A stretch of 64,000 nt of DNA from Cellulomonas sp. 73-145 (GTDB taxonomy: Bacteria; Actinomycetota; Actinomycetes; Actinomycetales; Cellulomonadaceae), in the NCBI GenBank assembly GCA_001898185.1, contig MKTI01000005.1, forward strand, positions 310,001-374,000. The letters are read 5' to 3'. Shown in pieces: positions 9,133 through 17,394 of this stretch. The notes under the pieces were generated by a model, which saw only the letters and a program-made list of their open reading frames with translations, ran no database searches and had not been told where the DNA came from. Position 1 is the first letter of the stretch. Every line of letters starts with the position of its first letter. The position numbers and the translations under genes were made by a program.

Positions 9133-9810
9133 TCAGTGACCGGGCTCGGCCCGCCAGCCGGAGTGCTTGCGCGCGGCCACCCAGGCAGCGACCTGCGTGC
9201 GCCGCTGCAGGCCCATCTTGGCCAGCAGCGAGGTGATGTGGTTCTTGATCGTCTTCTCCGCGACACCGAGCCGGTCGGCGATCTCGCGGTTGGACAGCCC
9301 GTCACCGATCAGGTCCAGCACCCGCAGCTCGCTCGGCGTCAGGTTCTCCGTCGGGTCCTCGTGACCGGCCCGCCGGCGGGTGACGGTCCGCTCGTCCAGC
9401 AGCGTCCGACCGGCCGCGACGGCGCGGATCACGTCGGTGATCTCCGCGCCACGCACGCTCTTCAGCAGGTAGGCCGCGGCGCCGGCGTCGAGCGCCTGCG
9501 CCACCGCGTCGTCGTCGTCGAACGACGTCAGCACGATGGCCTTGCTGTCCGGCAGCGTCTCGCGCACGGCGCGCATCAGGTCGATGCCCGTCCCGTCCGG
9601 CAGCTGCAGGTCCACGAGCAGCACCTGCGGGCGCACCAGCGCCGCCCGGCGGGCGCCGTCGGCGACGGAGCCGGCCTCGGCGACGACGGTCATGCCGTCC
9701 GTGCGCTCGACGACCTCGGCTATGCCGCGGCGGACGACCTCGTGGTCGTCGACGATCATGACGCTGATGGGGCGTTGGCGGTCGATGCCCGCAGTCCCGG
9801 GGGAACTCAC
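9133..9810 (-). CDS. NarL/DosR-family LuxR-type response regulator
   Basis: A 225-residue regulator with a receiver domain (acidic pair D21/D22, phospho-acceptor D67 in LLVDLQLPDG, a Lys in YLLKS) and a C-terminal LuxR helix-turn-helix beginning LTPSELRVLDLI. I use the GTG at 9810. A minus-strand TACGAT (9822-9817) ends six bases before it and there is no Shine-Dalgarno, so the mRNA is probably leaderless. An upstream in-frame GTG at 9855 would run into the divergent dehydrogenase. It is convergent with the DosS-like kinase, its probable cognate sensor. Confidence 0.88.
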   Translation of the reverse strand: MSSPGTAGIDRQRPISVMIVDDHEVVRRGIAEVVERTDGMTVVAEAGSVADGARRAALVRPQVLLVDLQLPDGTGIDLMRAVRETLPDSKAIVLTSFDDDDAVAQALDAGAAAYLLKSVRGAEITDVIRAVAAGRTLLDERTVTRRRAGHEDPTENLTPSELRVLDLIGDGLSNREIADRLGVAEKTIKNHITSLLAKMGLQRRTQVAAWVAARKHSGWRAEPGH

Positions 9811-9829
9811 CGTGGCATCGTAGCGACCT

Positions 9830-10774
9830 GTGACGATCGTCCTGCTCCCGGACACACTCGACGGCGAACCCGTCCTTCCGGCACACGTCCAAGCAGTCCG
9901 CTACGCAGCCGACCGACCGCTGCCCGCCGAGGCCGACGAGGCGGAGGCGCTCGTGGTCTGGGGCAGCTCCCGTGGATGGTTGGCCGAGGCCGCCGCGCGC
10001 CTGCCCAAGGTGCGCTGGGTGCAGTCGCTGGCCGCCGGGCCGGAGAACGTGCTGGCCGCCGGGTTCGGTCCCGAGGTGGTCATCACGTCCGGCCGCGGCC
10101 TGCACGACCTGCCGGTCGCGGAGCACACCCTGGCCCTGACGCTGGCCCTGGTCCGCGGCGTGCCGGAGCTGGTGCGCGCCCAGCAGCAGCACCGCTGGGC
10201 GGCCGAGCTCGGTGGGTTGCAGCCGCTGCACCCCGAGGGCTCGGTGCGCACGCTCCTGGACGCCCACGTGACGGTCTGGGGCTTCGGGTCGATCGCCGCC
10301 CGCCTCGCACCCGCCCTCGCGGCGCTCGGGGCCCACGTGACCGGGATCGCGACCGCGGCCGGCGTCCGGCACGGGTTCCCGGTGGTCACCCGTGCCGCGC
10401 TGAGCGAGGTGCTGCCGGGTACCGACGTGCTCATCGGGCTGCTGCCCGCGACGGACGCGACCCGGCACGCCATCGGCGCCGGCGCACTGGCCCTCCTGCC
10501 GTCGCGGGCGCTGCTGGTCAACGTCGGCCGTGGAGCGACGCTCGACGAGGAGGCGCTCGTCGCGGCCCTGCGCGCAGGCCGCCTGGCGGGCGCGGCGCTG
10601 GACGTGTTCGAGAGCGAGCCGCTGCCGTCCGACTCACCCCTCTGGGACGAGCCGTCGGTGCTGATCAGCCCGCACGCCGCGGGTGGGCGGCCCGTCGGCG
10701 CCGCCGAGCTGGTCGCGGACAACCTGGTGCGGTTCGTGTCCGGCAGCCCGTTGCGCAACGTGGTGCAGCGGTAG
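9830..10774 (+). CDS. D-2-hydroxyacid dehydrogenase family protein
   Basis: A 314-residue NAD(P)-dependent oxidoreductase of the D-isomer 2-hydroxyacid dehydrogenase family. The Rossmann segment reads WGFGSIAARLA near residue 146. The catalytic triad is visible as R234 (NVGRGA), E263 (ESEPLP) and H282 (SPHAAG). It resembles the GhrA/phosphoglycerate-dehydrogenase-like branch that reduces 2-oxoacids such as glyoxylate or hydroxypyruvate; the substrate cannot be told. It starts with GTG, divergent from the response regulator with only 19 bases between starts. There is no link to serine biosynthesis genes here. Confidence 0.85.
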   Translation: MTIVLLPDTLDGEPVLPAHVQAVRYAADRPLPAEADEAEALVVWGSSRGWLAEAAARLPKVRWVQSLAAGPENVLAAGFGPEVVITSGRGLHDLPVAEHTLALTLALVRGVPELVRAQQQHRWAAELGGLQPLHPEGSVRTLLDAHVTVWGFGSIAARLAPALAALGAHVTGIATAAGVRHGFPVVTRAALSEVLPGTDVLIGLLPATDATRHAIGAGALALLPSRALLVNVGRGATLDEEALVAALRAGRLAGAALDVFESEPLPSDSPLWDEPSVLISPHAAGGRPVGAAELVADNLVRFVSGSPLRNVVQR

Positions 10775-10792
10775 CGGCTGGCGCGGCTCCCG

Positions 10793-11698
10793 TCAGAGGT
10801 GCGGCTGCCTCGGTCGCGGCTGGCAGCGGGGGCACCGGTACGACGAGCGGTTCATGAACTCCTCCCGGCGCACCGGTGTGCCGCACCGGGGGCACGGGCG
10901 ACCCGCCTGGCCGTAGACCGCCAACGACCGGTCGAAGTACCCCGAGGCGCCGTTCACCGCGACGTACAGCGCGTCGAAGCTGGTCCCGCCCGCTGCCAGC
11001 GCCTCGCGCATCACCTCGGCCTCTGCCTCCAGCAGCCGCAGCCCGTCGGCCCGGCGGAGACCTGCCGTCGGCCGGGCGTAGTGCAGCCGCGCACGCCAGA
11101 GGCCCTCGTCCGCGTAGATGTTCCCGATGCCGGAGACCAGCGTCTGGTCCAGGAGCGCCCGCTTCAGCCCCGTGCGGCGGGAGCGGATGGCGTGCACCAC
11201 GACGGCCGGGTCCAGCGCGGGGTCCAGCACGTCACGGGCGATGTGCGCCGCCGGCGCGGGTATCGCCGGTAGTGCGGAGCCGAGGCCCCCGGCACCACCG
11301 TCGGACGTGGGGACGAGGTCGGGCACGGACAGGTGGCCGAAGGTGCGCTGGTCGACGAAGTCGAGCCGCGACCCGTCGTCGAGCTGCAGCCGCACGCGCA
11401 GGTGCGGGTGCTCGACGGCCTCGTCGTCACCCGGCGGGTGCACCCGCAGCTGTCCGCTCATCCCGAGGTGCGCCATCAGGGCGTCGTCGTCGGAACCCAG
11501 CAGCAGCCACAAGAACTTGCCCCGCCGGACCGCTGCCGTCAGCGGCCGTCCGGCCAGCCGCGCGGCGAAGTCGAGCGGTCCGCCGTCGTGCCGCCGGACG
11601 CTGTAGTCGCGGTGCACCTGCACCCCGGCGACCGTGCGTCCGACGACGTGCCGCGCCAGACCGTCGCGGACAGTCTCGACCTCGGGCAGCTCCGGCAA
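10793..11698 (-). CDS. mutM: Formamidopyrimidine-DNA glycosylase
   Basis: Fpg/MutM removes 8-oxoguanine and formamidopyrimidines and nicks the abasic site. The protein is 301 residues. P2 and E3 are the catalytic N-terminus, K61 is in the RRGKF loop, and a C-terminal zinc finger has C269, C272, C289 and C292. The start is TTG at 11698. No other start can place proline at position 2, so TTG is secure. It lies six bases after the rnc stop, so translation is probably coupled. The rnc-mutM order is common in actinobacteria. Confidence 0.95.
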   Translation of the reverse strand: MPELPEVETVRDGLARHVVGRTVAGVQVHRDYSVRRHDGGPLDFAARLAGRPLTAAVRRGKFLWLLLGSDDDALMAHLGMSGQLRVHPPGDDEAVEHPHLRVRLQLDDGSRLDFVDQRTFGHLSVPDLVPTSDGGAGGLGSALPAIPAPAAHIARDVLDPALDPAVVVHAIRSRRTGLKRALLDQTLVSGIGNIYADEGLWRARLHYARPTAGLRRADGLRLLEAEAEVMREALAAGGTSFDALYVAVNGASGYFDRSLAVYGQAGRPCPRCGTPVRREEFMNRSSYRCPRCQPRPRQPHL

Positions 11699-11704
11699 GC
11701 GGTC

Positions 11705-12448
11705 TCAGCCGCCGAGAGTGCGGCCGTCAGCCACGGCCTGCGCCTCTGCCTCGTCCTGGGCGTCCCGGAGCGCGCCCAGCACGAGATAGGCCGCCTCGGC
11801 CGCCTCCTGCTCGGCGATCTTCTTCGCCGAGCCCACACCCGTGCCGCGCACCTCGCCGCCCACCACCACCTGGGCGGTGAACACGCGCGCGTGGTCGGGG
11901 CCCTCGCCCGTGACCAGGTACTCCGGTGCGCCCATGCCGAGCGCGGCAGCGAGCTCCTGGAGGGAGGTCTTCCAGTCCAGCCCGGCTCCGAGGTCCGCCG
12001 CCCGCGTGAGGGTCGGTCCCACCAGCCGGTCCACCAGCACCCGCGCCGTCTCCAGGCCGTGGGTCAGGTAGACGGCGCCGAAGACCGCCTCGAGGGTGTC
12101 CGAGAGGATCGAGTCCTTGTCCGCACCACCCGTGGCGAGCTCACCCTTGCCGAGCAGCACGAAGCGGCCGAGGTCCAGCTCGCGGGCGACTCCCGCGAGG
12201 GCGCGCTGCGACACCGTCGCCGCACGCATCTTGGCGAGGTCGCCCTCGGGGTGGTCCGGGTGCTCCCGGTAGAGCCGCTCCGTGACGACCACGCCGAGCA
12301 CCGAGTCGCCGAGGAACTCGAGGCGCTCGTTGGTCGGCAGACCCCCCGCCTCGTGGGCGAAGGACCGGTGGGTCAGGGCAAGCACGAGAAGCTCGGGGTC
12401 CAGGTGGACCCCGAGCTTCGTCAGCAGCTGATCGGCCGCGGTGCTCAT
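11705..12448 (-). CDS. rnc: Ribonuclease III
   Basis: RNase III cleaves double-stranded RNA, processing rRNA precursors and some mRNAs. In the 247-residue product the signature [12 protein letters not shown] carries E44 and D48. The second metal site is D117/E120 in [10 protein letters not shown] double-stranded-RNA-binding domain fills about residues 160-235. The ATG at 12448 has GGTGAT five bases upstream. An in-frame extension to 12541 would overlap rpmF and is rejected. It lies twenty bases after rpmF and just before mutM. Confidence 0.96.
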   Translation of the reverse strand: MSTAADQLLTKLGVHLDPELLVLALTHRSFAHEAGGLPTNERLEFLGDSVLGVVVTERLYREHPDHPEGDLAKMRAATVSQRALAGVARELDLGRFVLLGKGELATGGADKDSILSDTLEAVFGAVYLTHGLETARVLVDRLVGPTLTRAADLGAGLDWKTSLQELAAALGMGAPEYLVTGEGPDHARVFTAQVVVGGEVRGTGVGSAKKIAEQEAAEAAYLVLGALRDAQDEAEAQAVADGRTLGG

Positions 12449-12468
12449 CACGAGATCACCGCGCGAGG

Positions 12469-12666
12469 TCAGACGCCCTCGAACTCGCTGCGCACGGCCT
12501 GGGCGTACTGCCGGCCGTTGTAGGTGCCGCAGGACGGGCACGCGACGTGCGGCTGCTTGTCAGCCTTGCACTGCGGGCAGGTGGTGAGCGGCGTGGCAGT
12601 GGTCTTCCACTGCGAGCGGCGCGCCCGGGTGTTGCTGCGCGACATCTTGCGCTTCGGAACAGCCAC
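12469..12666 (-). CDS. rpmF: 50S ribosomal protein L32
   Basis: The 65-residue protein begins [19 protein letters not shown], the L32 signature, and has a zinc-ribbon form with CPQC and CPSC pairs, so it is the zinc-binding (C+) version. It follows DUF177 after two bases and precedes rnc, the classical DUF177-rpmF pairing. Confidence 0.98.
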   Translation of the reverse strand: MAVPKRKMSRSNTRARRSQWKTTATPLTTCPQCKADKQPHVACPSCGTYNGRQYAQAVRSEFEGV

Positions 12667-12668
12667 GG

Positions 12669-13286
12669 CTAGCTCTCTTTCGTCTCGTCATCCTGGCCGA
12701 CCAGGCTGCCCAGGGCAGCCCATCGGGGGTCAAGCGTCTCATGCGTGTGGTCCGGGTCGTCCGCCAGGTGCGCACCGCACTGCGGGCACAGGCCCGGGCA
12801 GTCCGGCCGGCACACCGGCTGGAACGGCAGCGCAGGCACCACCGCGTCCCGCAGCGCGGGTTCGAGGTCGATCAGATCGCCCTCGAGCTCCCGCACGTCC
12901 TCGTCGTCGTCACCGTCCTGGATCGCGACCGCCGCACGTTCGGGGTACACGTACAGCTCGGACAGGTGCACCTCGACGTCCTCGAGCACCTGGTCCAGGC
13001 AGCGCACGCACTCCCCGACCGCCTGGCCGCGAACCGTTCCGGAGACCAGGACCCCCTCAGTCACCGCCTCGAGCCGGAGGTCCAGCTCGAGCTCGGATCC
13101 GTCAGGGATGCCGATGACCGCCGTGCCGAGGTCGGCGGGGGCCGCCACCGTCCGGCGCTCGGGTCGCATCGACCCCGGTGCCCGGCCCAGCTCGTGCGTG
13201 TCCAGCACCAGGGGCGAGCGGGGATCGAGCTGGCCAGGGCGCTGCACGGCAGGTGTCCCCTCGTCGATCTCGGTCCGGACCACCAC
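12669..13286 (-). CDS. DUF177 (YceD-like) protein
   Basis: A 205-residue member of the DUF177/YceD family, nearly always encoded directly before rpmF. Bacterial and plastid relatives are linked to 23S rRNA accumulation. The core has CVRCLD near residue 117, and a C-terminal cysteine cluster ([13 protein letters not shown]) looks like a metal site. The middle is acidic. The start is one of two adjacent GTG codons at 13286/13283 with no strong ribosome site. It stops two bases before the rpmF ATG. Confidence 0.88.
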   Translation of the reverse strand: MVVRTEIDEGTPAVQRPGQLDPRSPLVLDTHELGRAPGSMRPERRTVAAPADLGTAVIGIPDGSELELDLRLEAVTEGVLVSGTVRGQAVGECVRCLDQVLEDVEVHLSELYVYPERAAVAIQDGDDDEDVRELEGDLIDLEPALRDAVVPALPFQPVCRPDCPGLCPQCGAHLADDPDHTHETLDPRWAALGSLVGQDDETKES

Positions 13287-13343
13287 CGGCAGGACCAGCC
13301 GGCAACTCTACGGCACCCGGTAGGGCACGCCAAAACGCAGCGA

Positions 13344-13829
13344 CTACAGGCCCGCGGCGCCCAGCCGCCCCGCGAGCTTCGCGCGACCGGCCTGCACCTG
13401 GCTCAGCACCTTGCCCAGGTCGATCTCGAAGTCCGCCAGTCGGCGGTCGCAGTAGTCGTCGGCATCGCGCCGCAGGGCGTCGGCCTGCTCCTGCGCGTCC
13501 GCGAGCAGCTGTGCTGCACGGTCGCGGGCCTCGACCGTGATCGCCTCGGCCTCGACGAGCCGGTCGGCCTGCTCCCGGGCGCGAGCGAGGATCGCCTCGG
13601 CCTCGGACCGGGCGTCGGCACGCGCCGCGTCGGCGTCGGCCAGGAGGGCGTCGGCCCTGGTCAGCTGCGCCGGCAGCGCCGCACGGGCCTGGTCGACGAG
13701 GTCGAGCAGCTCCGCGCGGTTCACCAGCACGGACGACGACATGGGCATCGCGCGCGCCTGCTCCACCGCGGCCGCCAACGCCTCCAGCACGCCCTGCACA
13801 CCGCCCGTGCGGTCGTCGATCTCGCTCAC
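13344..13829 (-). CDS. SepIVA/DivIVA-like coiled-coil protein
   Basis: A 161-residue, strongly charged, Ala-rich helical protein. Most of residues 30-150 should form coiled coil (repeated EAEAI, AREQADRL, ADAQEQADAL patterns). In mycobacteria the equivalent position between coaD and DUF177 holds SepIVA, a division/polar growth factor; this version is shorter. I prefer the GTG at 13829, which overlaps the coaD stop (GTGA) and has GAGGTGA five bases upstream. The neighbouring GTG at 13832 is the alternative. The role in septation or envelope growth is inferred from synteny and fold. Confidence 0.7.
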   Translation of the reverse strand: MSEIDDRTGGVQGVLEALAAAVEQARAMPMSSSVLVNRAELLDLVDQARAALPAQLTRADALLADADAARADARSEAEAILARAREQADRLVEAEAITVEARDRAAQLLADAQEQADALRRDADDYCDRRLADFEIDLGKVLSQVQAGRAKLAGRLGAAGL

Positions 13830-14386
13830 CACGTCACCTCCGTCGCTGCCGACACGCTCGGGCCGTCGGAGCCCGTCACGACCCCCGCACCGCCCCCGGC
13901 ACCGGCTCCCTCCGCCGCCACCGCCCGCAGGACCGCCTCGGCGACACCCGGCGGGACGAGGTCGTCGATCCGCCCGCCGTGCCGGGCCACGTCCTTCACC
14001 AGGGACGAAGCGATGTGAGCGAGCGCCGTGTCGCCGGGGACGAACACCGTCTCGACGCCGGACAGGTGCCGGTTCATCAACGCCATGGCGAGCTCGGCGT
14101 CGACGTCCGCACCACCGCGCAGGCCCTTCACCACGGCGTCGGCACCCGTCTCACGCAGGAAGTCGGCGAGCAGCCCCTCGGTGGCGGCCACGCGCACCCC
14201 CGGCAGGTCCGCCACGGCCTCGCGCACCAGCCGCACGCGCTCGTCCACGCCGAGCAGAGGGCGCTTGGCGGAGTTGTGCGCGACCGCGACGACCACCTCG
14301 TCGAACATCGACCGCGCGCGCCGCACCACGTCCAGGTGGCCGAGGGTCACGGGGTCGAACGACCCGGGGCAGACGGCGAGGCTCAC
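13826..14386 (-). CDS. coaD: Phosphopantetheine adenylyltransferase
   Basis: CoaD transfers AMP to 4'-phosphopantetheine, the penultimate CoA step. The N-terminus SFDPVTLGH (9-17) is the nucleotidyltransferase TxGH motif, and VKGLRGGADVD and the HIASSLVKD segment match CoaD. The 186-residue product has a roughly 25-residue Gly/Ala/Ser tail beyond the usual 160. The start is GTG. A minus-strand TAGGTT (14398-14393) ends six bases before it, so a leaderless mRNA is likely despite the operon-like context. Confidence 0.95.
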   Translation of the reverse strand: MSLAVCPGSFDPVTLGHLDVVRRARSMFDEVVVAVAHNSAKRPLLGVDERVRLVREAVADLPGVRVAATEGLLADFLRETGADAVVKGLRGGADVDAELAMALMNRHLSGVETVFVPGDTALAHIASSLVKDVARHGGRIDDLVPPGVAEAVLRAVAAEGAGAGGGAGVVTGSDGPSVSAATEVTW

Positions 14387-14422
14387 GGTGCCAACCTACG
14401 CCGGGCCGGTGCGCGAACGCCG

Positions 14423-14974
14423 TCAGGACGTCGTGGCGAACCAGACGTGGGTCTCGCCGTAGCCGCGCTCGCCGTCCGCCACGAGACCGTCCGGCCACGT
14501 GGGCCCGGCCCCCCGGGCAGAGCGCTCCACGACGACGACGGCGCCCGGCGCCAGCGCCGGCACCAGGGCGGCGAGGACGTCGTCGAGCGCGGCGGCGGGG
14601 ACGTCGTAGGGCGGGTCCAGCAGCACGAGGTCCCACGGCGCTGCGGCGGGCCGCGCGACGAACCGTTCGACGCGCTCTGCCACCACCTGCACCCGCGCCG
14701 CGAGGCCCAGCGTGGTCGCGTTGCGGCGGCACACGTCCGCCGCGGCACGGGCCGCCTCGACGAGCGTCACGGTGGATGCGCCCCTGCTCGCCGCCTCGAG
14801 GCCCAGCGCTCCGGACCCGGCGTACAGGTCGAGCACGCGGGCACCGGCCACCGCGTCGCGGTGCTCCAGCCGGGAGAACAGCGCCTCCCGGACGCGTTCG
14901 CTGGTGGGACGGGTTCCGCGCGGAGGGACCTGGAGGGTGCGCCCGCCGGCCGAGCCCGCGACGATCCGGGTCAC
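14423..14974 (-). CDS. rsmD: 16S rRNA (guanine(966)-N(2))-methyltransferase
   Basis: RsmD methylates G966 of 16S rRNA. The 183-residue protein shows the typical N-terminus (TRIVAGSAGGRTL), a SAM-binding VLDLYAGSGALGLEA and the catalytic DPPY. The GTG at 14974 overlaps the stop of the upstream permease (GTGA). A longer in-frame reading to 15361 is just permease sequence in another frame. coaD follows 36 bases downstream, the standard rsmD-coaD pair. Confidence 0.94.
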   Translation of the reverse strand: MTRIVAGSAGGRTLQVPPRGTRPTSERVREALFSRLEHRDAVAGARVLDLYAGSGALGLEAASRGASTVTLVEAARAAADVCRRNATTLGLAARVQVVAERVERFVARPAAAPWDLVLLDPPYDVPAAALDDVLAALVPALAPGAVVVVERSARGAGPTWPDGLVADGERGYGETHVWFATTS

Positions 14975-16611
14975 GGACGTCCCGTGCGAGCGCCGGTCTT
15001 CTTCTTCTCCTCCTCGAGGAGCTCCTGCTGGCGGGCCATCCAGTCCATGACGCCGCCCGTCGCCAGGGAGGACGAGATCAGCACGGCGACGACCGCCAGC
15101 GCGGCCTGCACCAGGAGCAGCGTGGGGCTCACGGTGCGCAGCAGGACGGCGATCCACGTCGGGAGCAGACCGAGGACCAGCACGTCCGGCCCACGGGCGA
15201 TCACGGAGGCGACCCCGGTCGGCAGGGCGCCCATCGGCGTGGACACCAGCGGCTTGTTCCAGTCTGGCGCCGGTCGGTACGCCGCCCGCACCGCACCGGC
15301 GGCCCAGACGGGTGTCCCGGCCACCGCGAGCGCCAGCCAACCGGGCACGTCCGCCGCCCAACGCCCGAGCCCGGCGAACACGACCAGGTTCCAGACGAGC
15401 ATCACCCCGCCCGGCACCACCATCCGCAGCCGACGCACCGTCTTGGCCGCGAGCGGCAGCGCCCGGTCGAGCACCGGCGCCATCTCGCCGCGACGAGCCC
15501 CTTCGGCCGTCGCGCTCTGCGCCACCATCCCGGACAGCAGCAGCGCGAGCAGGACGGCCGCCGGGGCCGCGAGCTGCGGCACGACGGTGGCGAGCAGCGG
15601 CACCAACGCGGCGACGGCCAGCTGGACCACGTGTCGCGACGAGCGTCGCAGCAGCACGAGATCGGCGGTGATCAGGGCGCTGGTGGCACCGCGGACGGTG
15701 CGCAGGCGCGAGATGCGCCGCCGGGCTGGCGACTCACTGCCTGCGGACAGCGCGCGGCCCAGCTCCCGGGAGTCCATCGAGACGACGGCCCCGATCGCCT
15801 GCGTCACCACGGAGCCGCTCTCGCGCAGCGTCCGTGCGGGGATGCGGTCCAGCCGGCGGTCCACCACGGCGGCGAGCCCGACGACCACGACCGCCGCGAC
15901 CACGAGCAGGGGCCACGACGGGACGGGCAGCGCCCCGACGCGCGTGCCCGCGAGCGTCAGGCCGATCGCCACCAGCGGCGCGGCGGCCAGCACGAGGTCG
16001 CCGACCAGGGCGGTGTGCCGACGGGCGACGCCCAGCGACTGGCCGACGGCCGCGAGCAGGACCAGCAGCACCGAACCGAGGGCGCCCGCCGCGGCGGCGC
16101 GCAGCACGCGGTCACCGCCGTCGGCCAGCAGACCGGCGTCGAGCAGGGCCACGACGACCGCACCCGCAGCGGCGGCGACGAGCGGCAGCCGCCGAGCCGC
16201 CGGCCGCAGGAGGCCGCGACGCGGGACCGGGAGGCTCAGCCACCAGGAGGCCTCGGCACCGCCCGCAGCGACCGGGCCGAGGCGGCCCGCCAACGACACC
16301 AGCACGCCGACGAGTCCCGCGACCAGGACGGTCACCAGCGTCGGCAGGTTCAGCCCGTGCGGTGCCGCCACCGCCGGCGCCGGCGGCAGCGCCACGCGCA
16401 GCTGCTGCGCCACACCGAGCGCCACGCCCACGGCGATCGCCAGCATGATGACCGCGTAGTACACGTCCGACAGCAGCGAACCGACGCCGGCGCCGGCCCT
16501 GGTACGGCCCGCCGCCGCGGTGAAACGTCGGACTGCCTGCGCGGACGGCAGCTCGCCGCGCTCCCCCGGCAGGACCGCGGGCGTGCCGTCGACCGTCTCC
16601 GACGACGTCAC
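14971..16611 (-). CDS. ABC transporter membrane subunit, DUF6297-like
   Basis: A 546-residue membrane protein with about ten to twelve hydrophobic segments, starting near residue 45 (a charged N-terminus comes first) and ending in a charged KKKTGARTGRP tail. No catalytic motif is visible. It overlaps the ABC ATPase upstream (GTGA at 16611-16608) and rsmD downstream, so it is the membrane partner of that ATPase. I recall actinobacterial proteins of this size and position as DUF6297; that label is from memory. The substrate and direction are unknown. Confidence 0.65.
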   Translation of the reverse strand: MTSSETVDGTPAVLPGERGELPSAQAVRRFTAAAGRTRAGAGVGSLLSDVYYAVIMLAIAVGVALGVAQQLRVALPPAPAVAAPHGLNLPTLVTVLVAGLVGVLVSLAGRLGPVAAGGAEASWWLSLPVPRRGLLRPAARRLPLVAAAAGAVVVALLDAGLLADGGDRVLRAAAAGALGSVLLVLLAAVGQSLGVARRHTALVGDLVLAAAPLVAIGLTLAGTRVGALPVPSWPLLVVAAVVVVGLAAVVDRRLDRIPARTLRESGSVVTQAIGAVVSMDSRELGRALSAGSESPARRRISRLRTVRGATSALITADLVLLRRSSRHVVQLAVAALVPLLATVVPQLAAPAAVLLALLLSGMVAQSATAEGARRGEMAPVLDRALPLAAKTVRRLRMVVPGGVMLVWNLVVFAGLGRWAADVPGWLALAVAGTPVWAAGAVRAAYRPAPDWNKPLVSTPMGALPTGVASVIARGPDVLVLGLLPTWIAVLLRTVSPTLLLVQAALAVVAVLISSSLATGGVMDWMARQQELLEEEKKKTGARTGRP

Positions 16612-17303
16612 GCCGGCACCTGGGCGATCAGCGCAGCCCCGTCCTCGGCCGACAGCAGCTCGCACCGTTCCTCGTCGACGTGCAGCGCCCGGTCCGCCAC
16701 GCCGCGCACCAGTGCGGGGTCGTGGGTCGCGACCAGGACCGCGCCCCCGGCGGCCTTCTCGGCTCGCAGACGCTCCATCAGGCGCGCGTGCATCCGCCGG
16801 TCGAGCCGCTGCTCCGGCTCGTCCAGCACCAGGAGGGACCGCGGACGGGCGAAGCCCGCCGCGAGCAGCAGCCGACGCCGCTGACCGGACGAGAGGGCCA
16901 CCGGCAGGGCCCGCGCGTGCTCGGTGAGGCCGAACTCCTCCAGCAGCTCGTCGACCCGGTCCCACGCGTCCCGCACGCCGTGACCGCGGGCGACCAGGTA
17001 CAGGTGCTCCGCGACGGACAGGGACGGGAAGTAGGCGTCGTCGTCGAGCACGCTCGAGACCTGCGTGCGGAAGCCGATCTCGCGCTCGTCGACCTCGGAG
17101 CCGAAGACCTCCAGCCGTCCCTTCACCGGCTCCAGAAGCCCGATCACGGCACGCAGCACGGTGGACTTGCCTGCGCCGTTCGCGCCGACGAGCGCAAGGG
17201 CGCGCCCGGGCTGCAGGGTGAAGGTGACGGGTGCGCACACCGGGGCGCCGCCGTAGCCGACGAGCAGGTCCTGGGCGCGGACGGCGGGCACGGGTTTCGG
17301 CAC
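16608..17303 (-). CDS. ABC transporter ATP-binding protein
   Basis: A 231-residue single-domain ATPase with Walker A GANGAGKST (K46), signature LSSGQRRRL and Walker B LLVLDEP followed by an H-loop THDP. It pairs with the membrane protein encoded next. The start is the GTG at 17303: a minus-strand TACCCT (17316-17311) ends seven bases upstream and there is no ribosome site, so transcription is probably leaderless. A longer reading would enter recG. Confidence 0.85.
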   Translation of the reverse strand: MPKPVPAVRAQDLLVGYGGAPVCAPVTFTLQPGRALALVGANGAGKSTVLRAVIGLLEPVKGRLEVFGSEVDEREIGFRTQVSSVLDDDAYFPSLSVAEHLYLVARGHGVRDAWDRVDELLEEFGLTEHARALPVALSSGQRRRLLLAAGFARPRSLLVLDEPEQRLDRRMHARLMERLRAEKAAGGAVLVATHDPALVRGVADRALHVDEERCELLSAEDGAALIAQVPA

Positions 17304-17394
17304 GACGGTCAGGGTAGACCGAGCGGGCGACCGTCCCGTGGGCCGGTCGGGGTGCCTGGGTGCGGGGGCCGCGGTGCCATCCCGGTGGGCGGCC

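Noticed and set aside
9811..9855. Upstream GTG for the response regulator
   Set aside because: It would overlap the divergent dehydrogenase, and the TACGAT -10 fits the GTG at 9810.
13537..16884. An 1115-codon plus-strand frame across coaD, rsmD and the permease
   Set aside because: Arg/Pro/Ala/Ser-rich low complexity opposite well-identified genes; not coding.
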